38,577 bases of DNA from assembly GCA_001414345.1 (NCBI GenBank), contig LLCB01000427.1:1-38577 (forward strand), in the 5' to 3' direction. The notes beneath the pieces are model-generated. The model ran no database searches, had not been told where the DNA came from, and saw only the letters and a list, made by a program, of their open reading frames with translations. A program made the position numbers and the translations under genes. Every line of letters starts with the position of its first letter. Within the stretch, counting starts at the first letter, position 1. Positions 1-10,850 of this stretch are shown in pieces. This stretch comes from Hymenoscyphus infarciens. Lineage: Eukaryota; Ascomycota; Leotiomycetes; Helotiales; Helotiaceae.

Positions 1-2819
1 AAGAAGTCTATAACTAAGTATCTAGTACTTACCTAAGTATAAAAAAGATATACTAGTTATTAGTATAATACTACTACTAGGCTAGAATGTTTTTAGACTA
101 TAAGAGGTATATAGAGAATTATTAAGCTTATAAATACTCTTATTCTTAATAAACTAAGTAATAAGGCTTTCTTTACCCTCTACCTATACCTAACTATCTT
201 ATATAACATTTATATATAAACTTTAAATTATTCTTAAAGAATAAATATAGATTTAATACTATACTAGTATTTATTAACTAACTTAGAAAGGATTTAGTAT
301 TAATACCCTACTACTTAACTATAGACGTTAAAGGCTTAGCTAAACTCTTTATTTAATAGATTTACTATTTTAGTTACTACTTTAAATTAATTACGTCTAA
401 TTAAGAACCTTAATTTATATTATTATTTTAGACTAAATTTTATTAAATAATTAGTATTAAGCTTAAGCTTAGTACTACCTACTATAAATAAATAGATAGA
501 TAGATAGAGATAATAAACCGATATATTAATTAGAGACTAAGGCCTTTTATAACCTACTATTAAGATAACTAGAGTAAATTAATCTCTTTAATAGATAGAG
601 TATAAATAATACTTCTATACTTATCTATTAGTATAACCTTTTATTAGCTTAAGTTTAGACTAGACCTAAAGACTTTATAAAACTAGAATATACTAAAGAC
701 GTCTATTCTTTAGAAACGTCTTAACTATAATAAGGTAGTAAAAGTAGCTTAATATATATACTCTACTTAGGGAATAGCTAAAGATAATATAAGTAAGGCT
801 TAGAAAAGGATAGAGGATAGTACGAATTAATATTAAAGAGCTATTAACTAGGATATTAGAGATAAAGTCTACTTATCTACTAAGAATCTTAAGATAAATT
901 ATCTTAGCTAAAAGCTTACTAAATAGTAAATAGAACCTTTTAAAATACTAGATTATATAAGACACTCTTATAAGCTAAAACTTCTAGAAGGATTATTAAT
1001 TTATAATGTTTTTACCTCTAATATACTTTTAAAAGACTTAAACACTCTCTTACTAGGATAAGAGGCTTTAAAGCCTCTACTAGATATTATTAAAGGTATA
1101 TAAGAATAAGAAGTATAAGAAATACTTAGTAGTAGACTTTTTAGAAGATAGCTATAGTATTAAGTAAAATAGATTAGATATAATTTAGATCCTACTTAGT
1201 ATCTTATAGATAATTTTTAAGGTTTACTATATTATTTAAAAGACTTTTATACTAAATATCTAAAAGAGCTAGAACTACTCTAATACCTCTCTAAATAGCT
1301 TAATATATAGGAATTAGATAAGAATTAGGTAAAAGAGTTAATTTATAAAACTCTATTAATACTCTCTAATTCTAGTTACTTTTAATAAGGAACTTATAAT
1401 AAAAACCTAAGATAAAACACTAACTAGTAAGAATATTTAAAGTTAATAAAGTAAAGAACTAAGACTAAGTTACTATTAAAATAGGGCCTACTAACCCTCT
1501 CTAAGCTATAGCCTCTCCTTTCTCTAACTTATCATCCTTCTCTCTACTCTCTTAAGTATAGAGAGCCTAAATCGGCTCTTCCTCTACTACCTCTTTCTTA
1601 TAAGAACACTTCTTACCTTAGTAACCTCTTATAACTAGCTTTAAGAGGGACGCCTATAAACTCTTTAGATAGGCCTTAAAAAGGACCTAAACCTAGGTTT
1701 AGATAAAGGTCTTACTCTCTATAGTATAGCGTAAGAACTATTAAATATTAGTAACTAAAACCTCTTTAATAAGTAAGAGGTACTTATAATAACCTTAGTA
1801 TAAAGTGCTTAAGTCTCTTCTAAGAGAGTAAACTATACCTCTAAACTATTCTTTAGTACCTCTATACTAGTAATAACTAATACCTTATCTAAGGCCTTAG
1901 TAGCCTTCTTAACCTCTCCCTTCTCCTCCTTACCTTAAAGCTTACTAAACTCCTTCTTAATAAACTATAGTAACTACCTAAGTTAGAACAGATTTAGTAT
2001 ATATTTAGGATTAAACTTACTAGAATATATATAGTATTCTACTCTATATAGTACCTATACTTCTTTAACTTTAGCTTCTTAAAAGCGTATATATAATCTC
2101 TATTCTAAGATTTTATCTAAAGATACTAAACATAGTAGACTTAGTAGGTAGCTAGAAGTATACTAAGAGGACATAGAAGAGGTATTTTACTATATTAGAT
2201 TAGCTCTAAATAAGGTCTAATTAAGAAGAGAAGAACTTACTTTTATATATATATATAATATATATATATATTCTAGGAGATAAGTTAGTATATAAGAATA
2301 TACCTAATTAGAAGGTATTCTTACTATTTATATTATTTAAATAAAAAGAAAAGAAGAAGAGAAGTTAGAATTAGAGAAAAATCGCCTACTAATATACTAC
2401 TTATAATAATAGCTATTACTTTATAATTATTATTTATTACTTAATAATTACTATTATAATATATAATAATAGTAAGAATATAACAACTCTATAGTAGTAT
2501 ACTACTTTCTACCTACTAGCTAATTATTAGCTTCTCTTCTATTTATATCCTATTATTATATAGTATATAGTAGTAAATAAAGAGCGATTAGCTCTTAAAT
2601 AATAATACTACTAGCTACTAACCCTACTCTAATCACTAGATATTATAATAGTAAGACTTTTATATTCTTTATAATAAAAAGATAAATAATACTCTAATTA
2701 ACCTAATACTATGCCGATTACTAACCGAAGACTCGGGATAAGTCTTTTTAAAGGAGAGGGGATATAATAGTATACTATCCTAGATTATTATATAATAGCT
2801 AGATTATTATATAATAGTA

Positions 2820-3777
2820 CTATTCTAAATTATCGGTATTCGTAAAACTGCTAATACCTCTAAGTAGTACTAATACCTCTAATACCTCTAGAGCTGAGAT
2901 TACAAATAACTAATACTTATATAAGCAAAGTACTAAAGGTATTAATATCTAACATTTATATATAGAAGGGATTAAGGTTTAGATATTATATATTTAGCTT
3001 TCTAAAAGATTAAAGGTTATATATTTAGCTTTTTAGCTCTTATTATTTAGTATTAGCTATATTAGACAGGGCTTAGTTATTATTATTATTAGAACTTAGA
3101 AGCTTTTAACCTTCTTATATATAGACGTTTATATTTAGTATAGTAGAGAGACAGTTATTATTTTCTTCTATATTAGTACCTAGTATCTATATACGTTATT
3201 CTACTATACGCACTTCTATATACCTCTACTATAGTTATATATATTTCGTGCCGTTATAATTACTAGCTATCTAAGTAGTCTCTAATTACCTAGCTATTTA
3301 AAGATAGTGTTATAATAGTCTAAATCTAAGCTAAATCAATTTTAAAATAAAAAGTAATAATAAGCTTAAAAGAGATATTATTAAGGCTATTACTAGTAAA
3401 GAAGAGTTTTCTCTTATTATATAATAGTATAGAATATATATAACTATAAAAGAGATATATAGAAGTACGTTTAGTAGATTAATATATATAGATACTAAGC
3501 TCTAATATAGAAGAAAAGAGAAAACTATCTCTCTTCTATATTAAGTATAAATATCTAAATATAAGAGATTAGAGACTACTAAGTCTTAATAATAATAATA
3601 ACCGAGCTCTTTCTAATATAGCTAATACTAAATAAAAGGCTTTAAAGCTAAATATATAATATCTAAACCTTAATCCTTTTAGTATCTTCTATTATATAAG
3701 TATTAGGTTAATTATAATCTTAGCCTCGAGGTATTAGAGATATAAGTAGTTCTACGAATACTAGTAATTCAGAATAG
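2820..3777. mobile_element. Near-palindromic fold-back element, about 958 bp
   Basis: The left arm (about 2820-3245) and the right arm (about 3425-3777) are reverse complements over some 350-420 bp. Landmarks seen in both orientations include the terminal CTATTCTRAATTA, the block TTTAGATATTATATATTTAG, the (TTA)n run near 3077 and 3590, and TTCTTCTATATTAG near 3160 and 3520. About 180 bp separate the arms. Most arm differences are C/T or G/A, consistent with RIP after formation. No coding potential remains and no confident target duplication was found. It could be a fold-back transposon or an inverted dimer. Confidence 0.7.
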
Positions 3778-3828
3778 CGTATAATTATAGAGAGAGAAAT
3801 AAAAGCTCTTTATAAGTCTTCTACTTCT

Positions 3829-3858
3829 CTACTACTACTACTACTACTACTACTACTA
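3829..3858. repeat. (CTA)n microsatellite
   Basis: About ten tandem CTA triplets lie inside the RIP block. Confidence 0.9.
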
Positions 3859-4334
3859 TAATTACTTAATATAATTATAAAGTACTATAATCTCTTTCTA
3901 GACTATTTAATAGTTATCTAGATATATTTTAGAGATTTTAGAGTTACTTTATTAATTCTAAAAAGCTTTTTCTTTAATTTTATTACTAAGATATAAGATA
4001 AGCTAAAAGAAGATAAAGAGAAAGTAATTTAAAAGTATAGAGAAAAATATATAAATATTAAGCTTTAAAGAATATAAAAGATAATAGAAAGAAGAAGAAA
4101 AACTTAAAGAGAATACTAAAAATAAGAATTATAAGAAATAAAAAGATTTTAAAAAAATAGAAATAGTTTCTAGAATAGAAGATTATAATAATTAAAGATT
4201 TATAATCTAAAAAGACTATACTAGTTATTTTTATAGTTATTCTTAAACTCTATATAATATAGTATAATATAATTCTAATCCTATATTTCTAGCTCTAATC
4301 TAACTAACGTTTCTACTCTTTCCTCTATCTTTTT

Positions 4335-5460
4335 ACTCTAATTATTACTATACCTTCTCTAGAATAGTATAAAGCTAATACTACTTCTTATACTAAAAAG
4401 TCTACTAAAAAAAAGCGTTAAAAGCTACTAAAAAAACGCTTAAAAAGAAGAGTACTAAAGTATACTAGCTTAAAAGTAAAACTCTATCTAGCTTTATAAT
4501 CGATATATAACTTCTACGAAAAGATTATACTATTAGTCTAGAATCTAACGAAAGTAATAACTATTCAAGTAAATTACACTTAGAAAGAGTACGCTTATTA
4601 TATATATATTAAATAAAGAACTAGTATAAATAGTATAAATAGTATAATATCTGTCTACTTAGAGTAGTAATTAGCTATATTAGAAAGAATTCTATAAAAG
4701 AGAAGTTATTAGAAATATAAGAGAGTAAAAGAGATTAAATAAAATAGTAATTAATATAAATACTACTTTCTTAATTATTAAAGATAGAAATACTATCTAA
4801 TTAATTTATTTATTTCTAATAGAAATATAACTCTTATATTATTTATTTATTTTATATACTTCTAGTACGTTTTTTTAGTATATTCGTTATTTATTTAATA
4901 TAAGTAAAATAGTAGTATTTATATCTGAAATAGTAGTCTTTCTATTAGTTACTATTTACTCTTTTTAGATAAATCTCTACTTAAAAATAGTGAATAGTAA
5001 CTAAGTATATATAAACCTTCTCTAAGTAAAGACATTCCTAAAAATAATACTAAAATAAGCTTATTAATACTCTTAAAGCATATATATACTAATATAAATA
5101 CTACTTCTTTTAAATATAAATACTACTATTTTACTTATATTAAATAAATAACAAATATACTAAAAAACGTACTAGAAGTATATAAAATAAATAAAGAGTC
5201 TAAGACTAGTATTTCTATTAGAAATAAATTAATTATATAGTATTTCTATCTTTAATAATTAAAAAAAGTAGTATTTATATTAATTACTATAAATAAAGTA
5301 ATAGAAAGAGATATATATATCTCTTCTACTACTATATAGTATAAGTCTAACTAGCTTTACTTTCCTTTAAATTTTCTCTTCTTTTAATATCTTAAACCTT
5401 CTAATCCTTCTAAACCCGCTTCGTAATATCGTAATATCGTAGTTTAGTTCAAAGCTTCTT
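4335..5460 (-). repeat. Degenerate repeat copy, interrupted by fold-back element
   Basis: Segments 4335-4743 and 5291-5460 together resemble the reverse complement of about 5885-6195. Shared landmarks are CTCTAGAATAG near 4355, AAAAGTCTACTAAAA near 4395 and AGAAAGAATTC near 4683; their reverse complements lie near 6180, 6140 and 6055. The two copies are therefore inverted relative to each other, and this one is more heavily mutated. The 4744-5290 element sits within it. The lysine-rich reading suggested by the AAA/AAG-rich part could be the tail of a transposase, but that is only a guess. Confidence 0.55.
4744..5290. mobile_element. 547-bp fold-back/MITE with about 180-bp inverted arms
   Basis: The element starts ATAGTAATTAATATAAATAC and ends with the reverse complement of that sequence. 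Arms of about 180 bp (4744-4925 and 5108-5290) are highly similar, with a central spacer of about 180 bp. AAATAAA occurs immediately left (4737-4743) and right (5291-5297), which fits a 7-8 bp target-site duplication. The paralogous copy near 5995 has a single AAAGAAA at the matching position, so it looks like the empty site. No coding sequence is present, so the element is non-autonomous. The duplication length would allow an hAT-like origin, but the superfamily is not proven. Confidence 0.8.
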
Positions 5461-5884
5461 CTCATCTACTCTCCTTTTAATCTAAAGAAGAGTAATTTAA
5501 AACTAGACTAACTACAAAACACGTCTATCTATACGTAGAGTATACGAATAACTAAAGAGATAGTCTTTTTTCTTTCGTTATTTCTATTTAATAATTCTTT
5601 TTTTTCTCTCTAATTTCTTTTTATTTCTTTTTAAATATATATCTCTCTAATCTTTAGTAAAACCCTTTTTTGTAAAATATTTTTTACTAAAGAGTATATA
5701 TATTACTAGAAGTAACGTATTATACTCTCTTATCTAAAAGACACGTGTCTTATAAGTACGAGTAGAGTTAAATACTTACTTATATCTACACTTATCTCAT
5801 TAGTTATTCTAATAGTCTACGTATCGACGCGTTCAGTAGTTCGGTTTAAAACTACTCTTATTTAGCGTAGTTTTAGACTAAAGC

Positions 5885-6195
5885 CTAGGTAGCTTCGAAC
5901 GACGATACTACTAAGCTAGTTTAAGAGTGCTAAGATATGAAAATCTAAATTAAAGCTCTTTATACTTACTCTATCTATATAGTAGAGACACGCCTCTTTC
6001 TACCTCTTTCTTTAATCTCTCTTACTCTTTTAAATAACTTCTATCTTATGGAATTCTTTCTAGTTAAGAAACACGTTTATAGAGCGGACTTGAGAGGCTT
6101 TTTTAAGAACTTTTTTAGTAGCTTTTAAGGCTCTTTTAGTAGACTTTTTTATGCTAGGAGTAGAATTAGCCTTACGCTATTCTAGAGGAGGTATA
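5885..6195 (+). repeat. Inverted paralogue of the 4335-5460 repeat (empty site)
   Basis: This is the less mutated copy of the repeat described at 4335-5460, in opposite orientation and without the 547-bp insertion. It retains more GC-rich bases, for example GTTCGAAGC and CCTAGG read on the minus strand. It is followed by an AGTAGA-type microsatellite at 6229-6270. Confidence 0.5.
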
Positions 6196-6228
6196 TTAAT
6201 TAAAAAGAAGTATAAAAGTAGCGGTGGA

Positions 6229-6270
6229 AGTAGTAGAAGTAGTAGAAGTAGTAGTAGGAGTAGGTAGGCT
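6229..6270. repeat. AGTAGA/GTA microsatellite
   Basis: Tandem AGTAGA hexamers grade into GTAG/GAGTAGG at the right edge of the left RIP block. Confidence 0.85.
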
Positions 6271-6470
6271 TATATTATAGGCTAACTTATACTTAAATAA
6301 TCCTTTTTTTAATAGAGCTTTTTAAATATAAGATTATAGGTAAATTATTATTAAATTTCTACATTGTTATATACTTTAGTAGAGTTTAAAGAATAAAATA
6401 ATAATATAAATATTTAGTCGCGTTAGAGCTAGAAATATAAGGTTAGAACCGCGTTCTACTAAATCACGTG

Positions 6471-8495
6471 GGGTGTAAGAATAACTGAAGAGATATCTAT
6501 ACTTATACTTTAAAAAATACCTATATCTATACCTATATCTATAAACACAAACCCTCTCTCTTAAACACAACCTCTCTCCTCTCTCTCTCTCTCAAAAAAA
6601 AAAAGAAAAGCACAAAAAATCCTCAAAAAACACAAAGCCTCAAAAAACTCATCAAGAAGAAAACAAAAAGGATATTAAATATTAAAAAGGAAGTTCGCGA
6701 AACTTCCCACAAACTAGGTAGCTAGCTAGCTAGACTACATACGTACGAACGTACGTATCTATCCACTGATCCAGATCCACTATACACCAAGTACTCTCCC
6801 CCACTCCCAAATCCAGGTTAAATCAAATCAACATTACAATCCTCCATTCTCCCTCGCATCCACTCTCTCTCACATCTACAACCACTTCTCCACCCCTCCA
6901 CCTCTCCATCTCTCCATCACCTCCCCCGCCAGTCAGTCCAGAAAAAAAAAACCACAAAAAAAACCACAACTTCAAAAAAAGATAAATGGGGTATAAACAA
7001 ATATTCCAAAAGGATAAAGATAAAAGACATAAAAATAAATAGGTATCCGCTCCCCCTGACCCACCCACCAGCTAGCCCCAAAAATAGAGATGAATAAAAA
7101 ATGAACAAATCGACAAATGGAAAATGATAAATGAAAAAACCCCAACACCATGAAACCAATCATAGAAGATCCCCCAACTCCCCAAGTATGCTCCCAAGGT
7201 ACCCCCCTCTTTTTTATGAAGAACGCAAAAGCCTGCCCTGCCCTTGTGACCGCGCCTTAAAAATGCAACAAAGACGAAATAGTTGGCGGAAGAAAAAGCT
7301 GTGTGTTGTCGAGATCAATTTGGTTTTTTTGCTGGCAAAATTCCCTCCCAAAAATGAGATAACAGATCCCCGTGAAACCATAATCAGTCTGCCCTGTATC
7401 ACCATGCAATCCATGCCTTCTGTCTGAAAAAAAAGAGCAGAGAAAGAAGAGAAAGATCCTGCCAAGAACAAACACACTCTTTGCACTCATTGCATTCAAA
7501 TATTCCTATTTTCCACGACGTTCATCCCCGCCGCCCAAATACAATGAAACCCAGTTGATCGTGGTCAAATCAAATAAAGTGCAAAAGGAGAACAAGTCTA
7601 GCTAGTATCTGCAACCCGCCGATCGATGGTGCAACAGAAAGGAAAACCAAAAAAACAATCGACAATGTATATGCGCCCTCACCCACCCCACACTCCTTGA
7701 GAATGCAATACCGCTCATCTGAACGCCCTAGACTCCTATTCCGCATATGCAGGGCCCCCTGACACACATACAAAGACAAAACAAAACAAGAAGCAAGAGA
7801 GGGATATCTAAAACAGGAAGGTATTGATCGCGGGAAGGAAACAGGGAACAAGGAACGGAGAATTGATTAAGCCGAGGGTATAAGTGCATGTCAAAGGAAC
7901 ATGGAAAATGGTGGGTCGAGTACGGAATGGTGGTGACAGGGGTTGGTGGAGGAAGAGGGTGTCGAGCTTTCCTCTAGGTACGTACACCTGCCCTTTGTAA
8001 GTATTGTGCGAGAAAGTTTGGGACAATTAGGAATATTGTTCGAGAAGGTTTAGAAGAATGAGAAGGACGATTTCATGATTATCCTAAAACTTTCGAACAA
8101 TATCCGTGTTTGTTCCATAATATTTGAAGCAACGGGGGGGAACTTACTCATGATGTCGGCGAGCCCACTAGCCAGGCGGCCAAACAGACGAGTACATCCA
8201 GAACAGGGAAGGAGTTGCAAGGTTGCTAAAATTCGACCAGTCAACTCAAGTTAGATGGAGGTTGTACGTCTGATAACGTCTGGTGTTGGGCGTATTGCAG
8301 CCTTGATGTGCTCCAAAGATGGTGGTGTAGAGAGAGGAGGGGTGTATAGGCTTCGCGTATGAGGGGATACGAGAAAAACCAGGATCGGGAGCGCGGGGTG
8401 GCCTGTGTGGCGCATGACCAATGATTCGTGCAGCACACCCTCAAACACCCCCCCCAGATCTCGGTTTTGACCAATCAACCATTGGCATTCAGATA
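6471..8495. other. 3' flank of medA with low-complexity DNA
   Basis: Composition becomes balanced here and CA/TG return. The stretch contains CT-rich and A-rich runs (6560-6660), GCTA and ACGT tetranucleotide runs (6718-6760) and no reading frame with protein-like character. It most likely contains the 3' UTR and terminator of medA. A candidate UTR intron at 7988-8147 is listed separately. No clear polyadenylation signal could be singled out. Confidence 0.6.
7988..8147 (-). other. Candidate 3'-UTR intron carrying an introner-like repeat
   Basis: On the minus strand there is a strong donor, GTAAGT (8147-8142), and an acceptor, GGGCAG, ending at 7988, giving 160 nt. It lies about 350 nt downstream of the medA stop codon and in the same orientation. 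Its 3' half (7986-8062) resembles part of the medA coding intron (9040-9107), sharing TTCTAAAYCTTCTCG and CCTAATTGTCC in the same order. It also carries an internal inverted repeat (8030-8053 against 8083-8105). Transcription through it is inferred, not seen. Confidence 0.45.
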
Positions 8496-10850
8496 TCATC
8501 GCGAGAGCGGCATCTGGTGACTCTGGTGTTGCTGTTGTGATAGACTTCTCGCAAGCCGGCTCTCTCCCCCGGCCGCGGTATCCGCAACGTTGCGATTGTA
8601 ATTCATCGATTGGTGAGGGGTGCTACCGGTACTGGCGGGGTTGTTTTCAAGATACGACATATCCCATGAACCTCGACTGCTTTGCGGTGGGCCTAGTTGC
8701 GGGTACTGCTGCGAGGTTTGCATGTGATGCGGCGGTCCCCCTTGCCAGTGATGAGAAGACTCGTGGGGGTGGTTGGGCAGGGAAACGCGCAGATCAGGAG
8801 GACCACCCGTCAAGGACATCGTCTTTTGGCTGAGAGGCGAGACCACACGCGCGGGGATATTCGCCGCATAGGCCGTTGATGTTGTTGACCCTGAAATCGA
8901 TCGCGGCGAGAGAGCCCCGTGATGATCTCCAACATAGGAGATGCCGGCAGATGATCCTTCAGGAGCATAACCGGTGGAGCTAGCAGGAGTTAGGATGGAA
9001 GCCGGGCTGGCAGACTGTCTTTCGATTAGCTTCCGAGCGCACCTGCTTTATTGCGAGACTTCTAGGACAATTAGGAAATCTTGAGCGAGAAGATTTAGAA
9101 GGACGAGAAACTCTTGACTCTCCATTCTTCTCAACGTTCTCGCACAACATTCACGAAAACCCCGAGGCCAATGGAGGGATGATGGGATGACTCACATATT
9201 TGCCGACAATCTTCTTCAGAGCCGATGCCAGATCTTTCCAGTGAAACACCTTGACGTCTTTCTCAATGTTGCGAGGCTTGGGAGTTGGGAATCCCATGAT
9301 AACCTTGAAGAAATCTTCACTCTCGGCCTTCCCCTTCGATACCGTCAGGGGGCGGAATCCTTCTAGATTCCTTCTAATCCGATTCTTCTCCTCGACCGTA
9401 AATCGTTCCGAGATCAACTGCTCCAGAAGATAGATGGTATCGACGCTGGTAACAAAGCACTCTTCTCGCTTTTCCCAGTAGATGCAACTGATACAGATGC
9501 TGGATGGTGGTCGCTCCTCAGGGGTCACGGCTTGAAACGTGGTGGTGATTGTGCTACCGGATTGTGACCTTCGAAATACCACCAGTCTTCTCTTTGCCCC
9601 CCATTCTTCTTCTGACCAGTTTTGTGCCATGCCAGAGAGATCACCGTTGATATCAAGCTTCGCCTTGTTCGGGTAAATTCCGTACGTGTTGAAGTGTTGA
9701 CCAGGATGTGCTCCATGAGGTGTGGTTGCGGGACTGGGGGTCTGCTGCAGTGTTGATGTTCTAATCAAGGGTGGATTTGCCGATGAAGCTGGTGATGGAA
9801 GCGCTGACAAGGATGGGCGATTCATACCTCCGTGACTTCTTCCCATGGAGGGTCCCCCAGGCAAGTATGCAGGACTATTCCAAGTTCCGACTTGTGGTGA
9901 GTGTGCTTTGTTAGCTGGGGGTGAGGCATTTGCAGAATTTGGATAACCATATCCGAACTGTCTCGACGATTGTTGCGAGTGGAAACCAGGTATAGGCCTC
10001 TGGTAATGTGGGACGAGATTACTGTACGCGTGGCTTGTCGGTAAATATGGCGAGTATGACGAACTGCCATCACCAGTCTGATAGCCATAGTTTCCATATT
10101 CTTCCTTTGGTCGCAAGAGTTGCGATGCGGACCTCTTCACTGGGCTCTTGAGATCTGGGGAGTCGGCCGACACCTTCCTTTTCCTTGACAACTCCTGTCC
10201 CTCATTTCCTCCTTGTGCAGAGCTGGTATAGGTAAACGTTCCTACATCTTTTTGTGCCATTACATCCCCATCCCCGCTCTCCATGGACATAACGATGGGC
10301 ACCTGTGAGGAAGCAAATTTGGTGTCCGCAAAATTTGGGACCTCGGCCGAAACTGTGTATTGACACACCCCACCTTGTTGGCTAGTCTTGGAAATCGATG
10401 CCTGACATTTGTGCTGGCCAAACGTGAGGAAAAAGATTGGTGAACTGCTAGTCAATAACTCGTAGAGAGAAGTGATGTTGACGTAGATGGTTGCATCTCC
10501 CGAGCCCCGAGAAGGCGAATAGGATGTGACTTGAAGATTTGGCGTAGAACCGACGTTCAGATAAGGTACTGATTGGTCCTCAAAAGTCGCCCGACCATGG
10601 GGAGATGGAAATGTCATTGGCGTCAATTGCGTGTGGCTGGGAAATCCGGGCGTAGATGCTGGAGATGGACCAGGCTGAGATGCGTAGGACGGCGCAGGCA
10701 CAAATGGAAACGACGAGCCTTCCGAATAAGTTCGCGCCGCATCATAACCTATAATTGACATTAAAACCCGAATTCTGCGTTGCCCCCCCCGTTGTTTCCA
10801 CAAACAAATAACTTACCATGAAGTTGAGGAGGCTTCCCGTAGGCAGACAT
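8496..10850 (-). CDS. medA: Medusa (MedA) developmental transcription regulator
   Basis: Spliced CDS: 10850-10817, 10748-9196 and 9014-8496, about 701 aa, close to the roughly 660 residues of Aspergillus MedA. Intron 1 (68 nt) runs from GTAAGT to TATAG. Intron 2 (181 nt) runs from GTGAGT to GACAG with a CTAAT branch site. The start MSAYGKPPQLHG is the only ATG in frame in its exon. Residues 95-186 form a conserved beta-rich domain (DATIYVNITSLYELL). Basic clusters SRKRK and SPVKR near 200-217 suggest a nuclear signal. Residues 388-529 hold the signature C-terminal domain (SICISCIYWEKREECF, VTSVDTIYLLEQL, KPRNIEKDVKVF). The rest is Ser/Pro/Gln-rich and disordered, with a Gln/His-rich tail. In Aspergillus, Magnaporthe (Acr1) and Fusarium (Ren1), this family controls conidiophore or conidium development and virulence traits. 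No lesion is visible, so the gene looks functional. Confidence 0.9.
9015..9195 (-). other. medA intron 2 with introner-like repeat
   Basis: This 181-nt intron separates the conserved MedA C-terminal domain from the Ser/Gln-rich tail. The acceptor GACAG at 9015 restores the reading KY|SASPASILTP, and the branch site GCTAATC lies at 9024-9030. An earlier CAG at about 9042 (GCAG|GTGCG) would instead lead to a stop after about 20 codons. About 68 nt (9040-9107) resemble the candidate intron at 7988-8147. The element is partly self-complementary, with GTGCGAGAA-like ends on both sides. Confidence 0.75.

Larger units (their letters stand above)
1..6470. repeat. RIP-saturated AT-rich repeat block (left)
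   Basis: This stretch is very AT-rich and almost free of CA and TG dinucleotides, while CG is still present. That is the expected result of exhaustive CpA to TpA change on both strands by RIP acting on repeated DNA. No reading frame of useful length survives. Recognisable sub-structures (a long palindrome, a fold-back element, inverted paralogous segments and triplet microsatellites) are listed separately. The rest is probably decayed transposon sequence whose family I cannot name. Confidence 0.85.

Noticed and set aside
6823..7163. Overlapping Phe/Leu-rich frames on the minus strand
   Set aside because: They come from A-rich, low-complexity DNA in the medA 3' flank; frames overlap each other and lack motifs.
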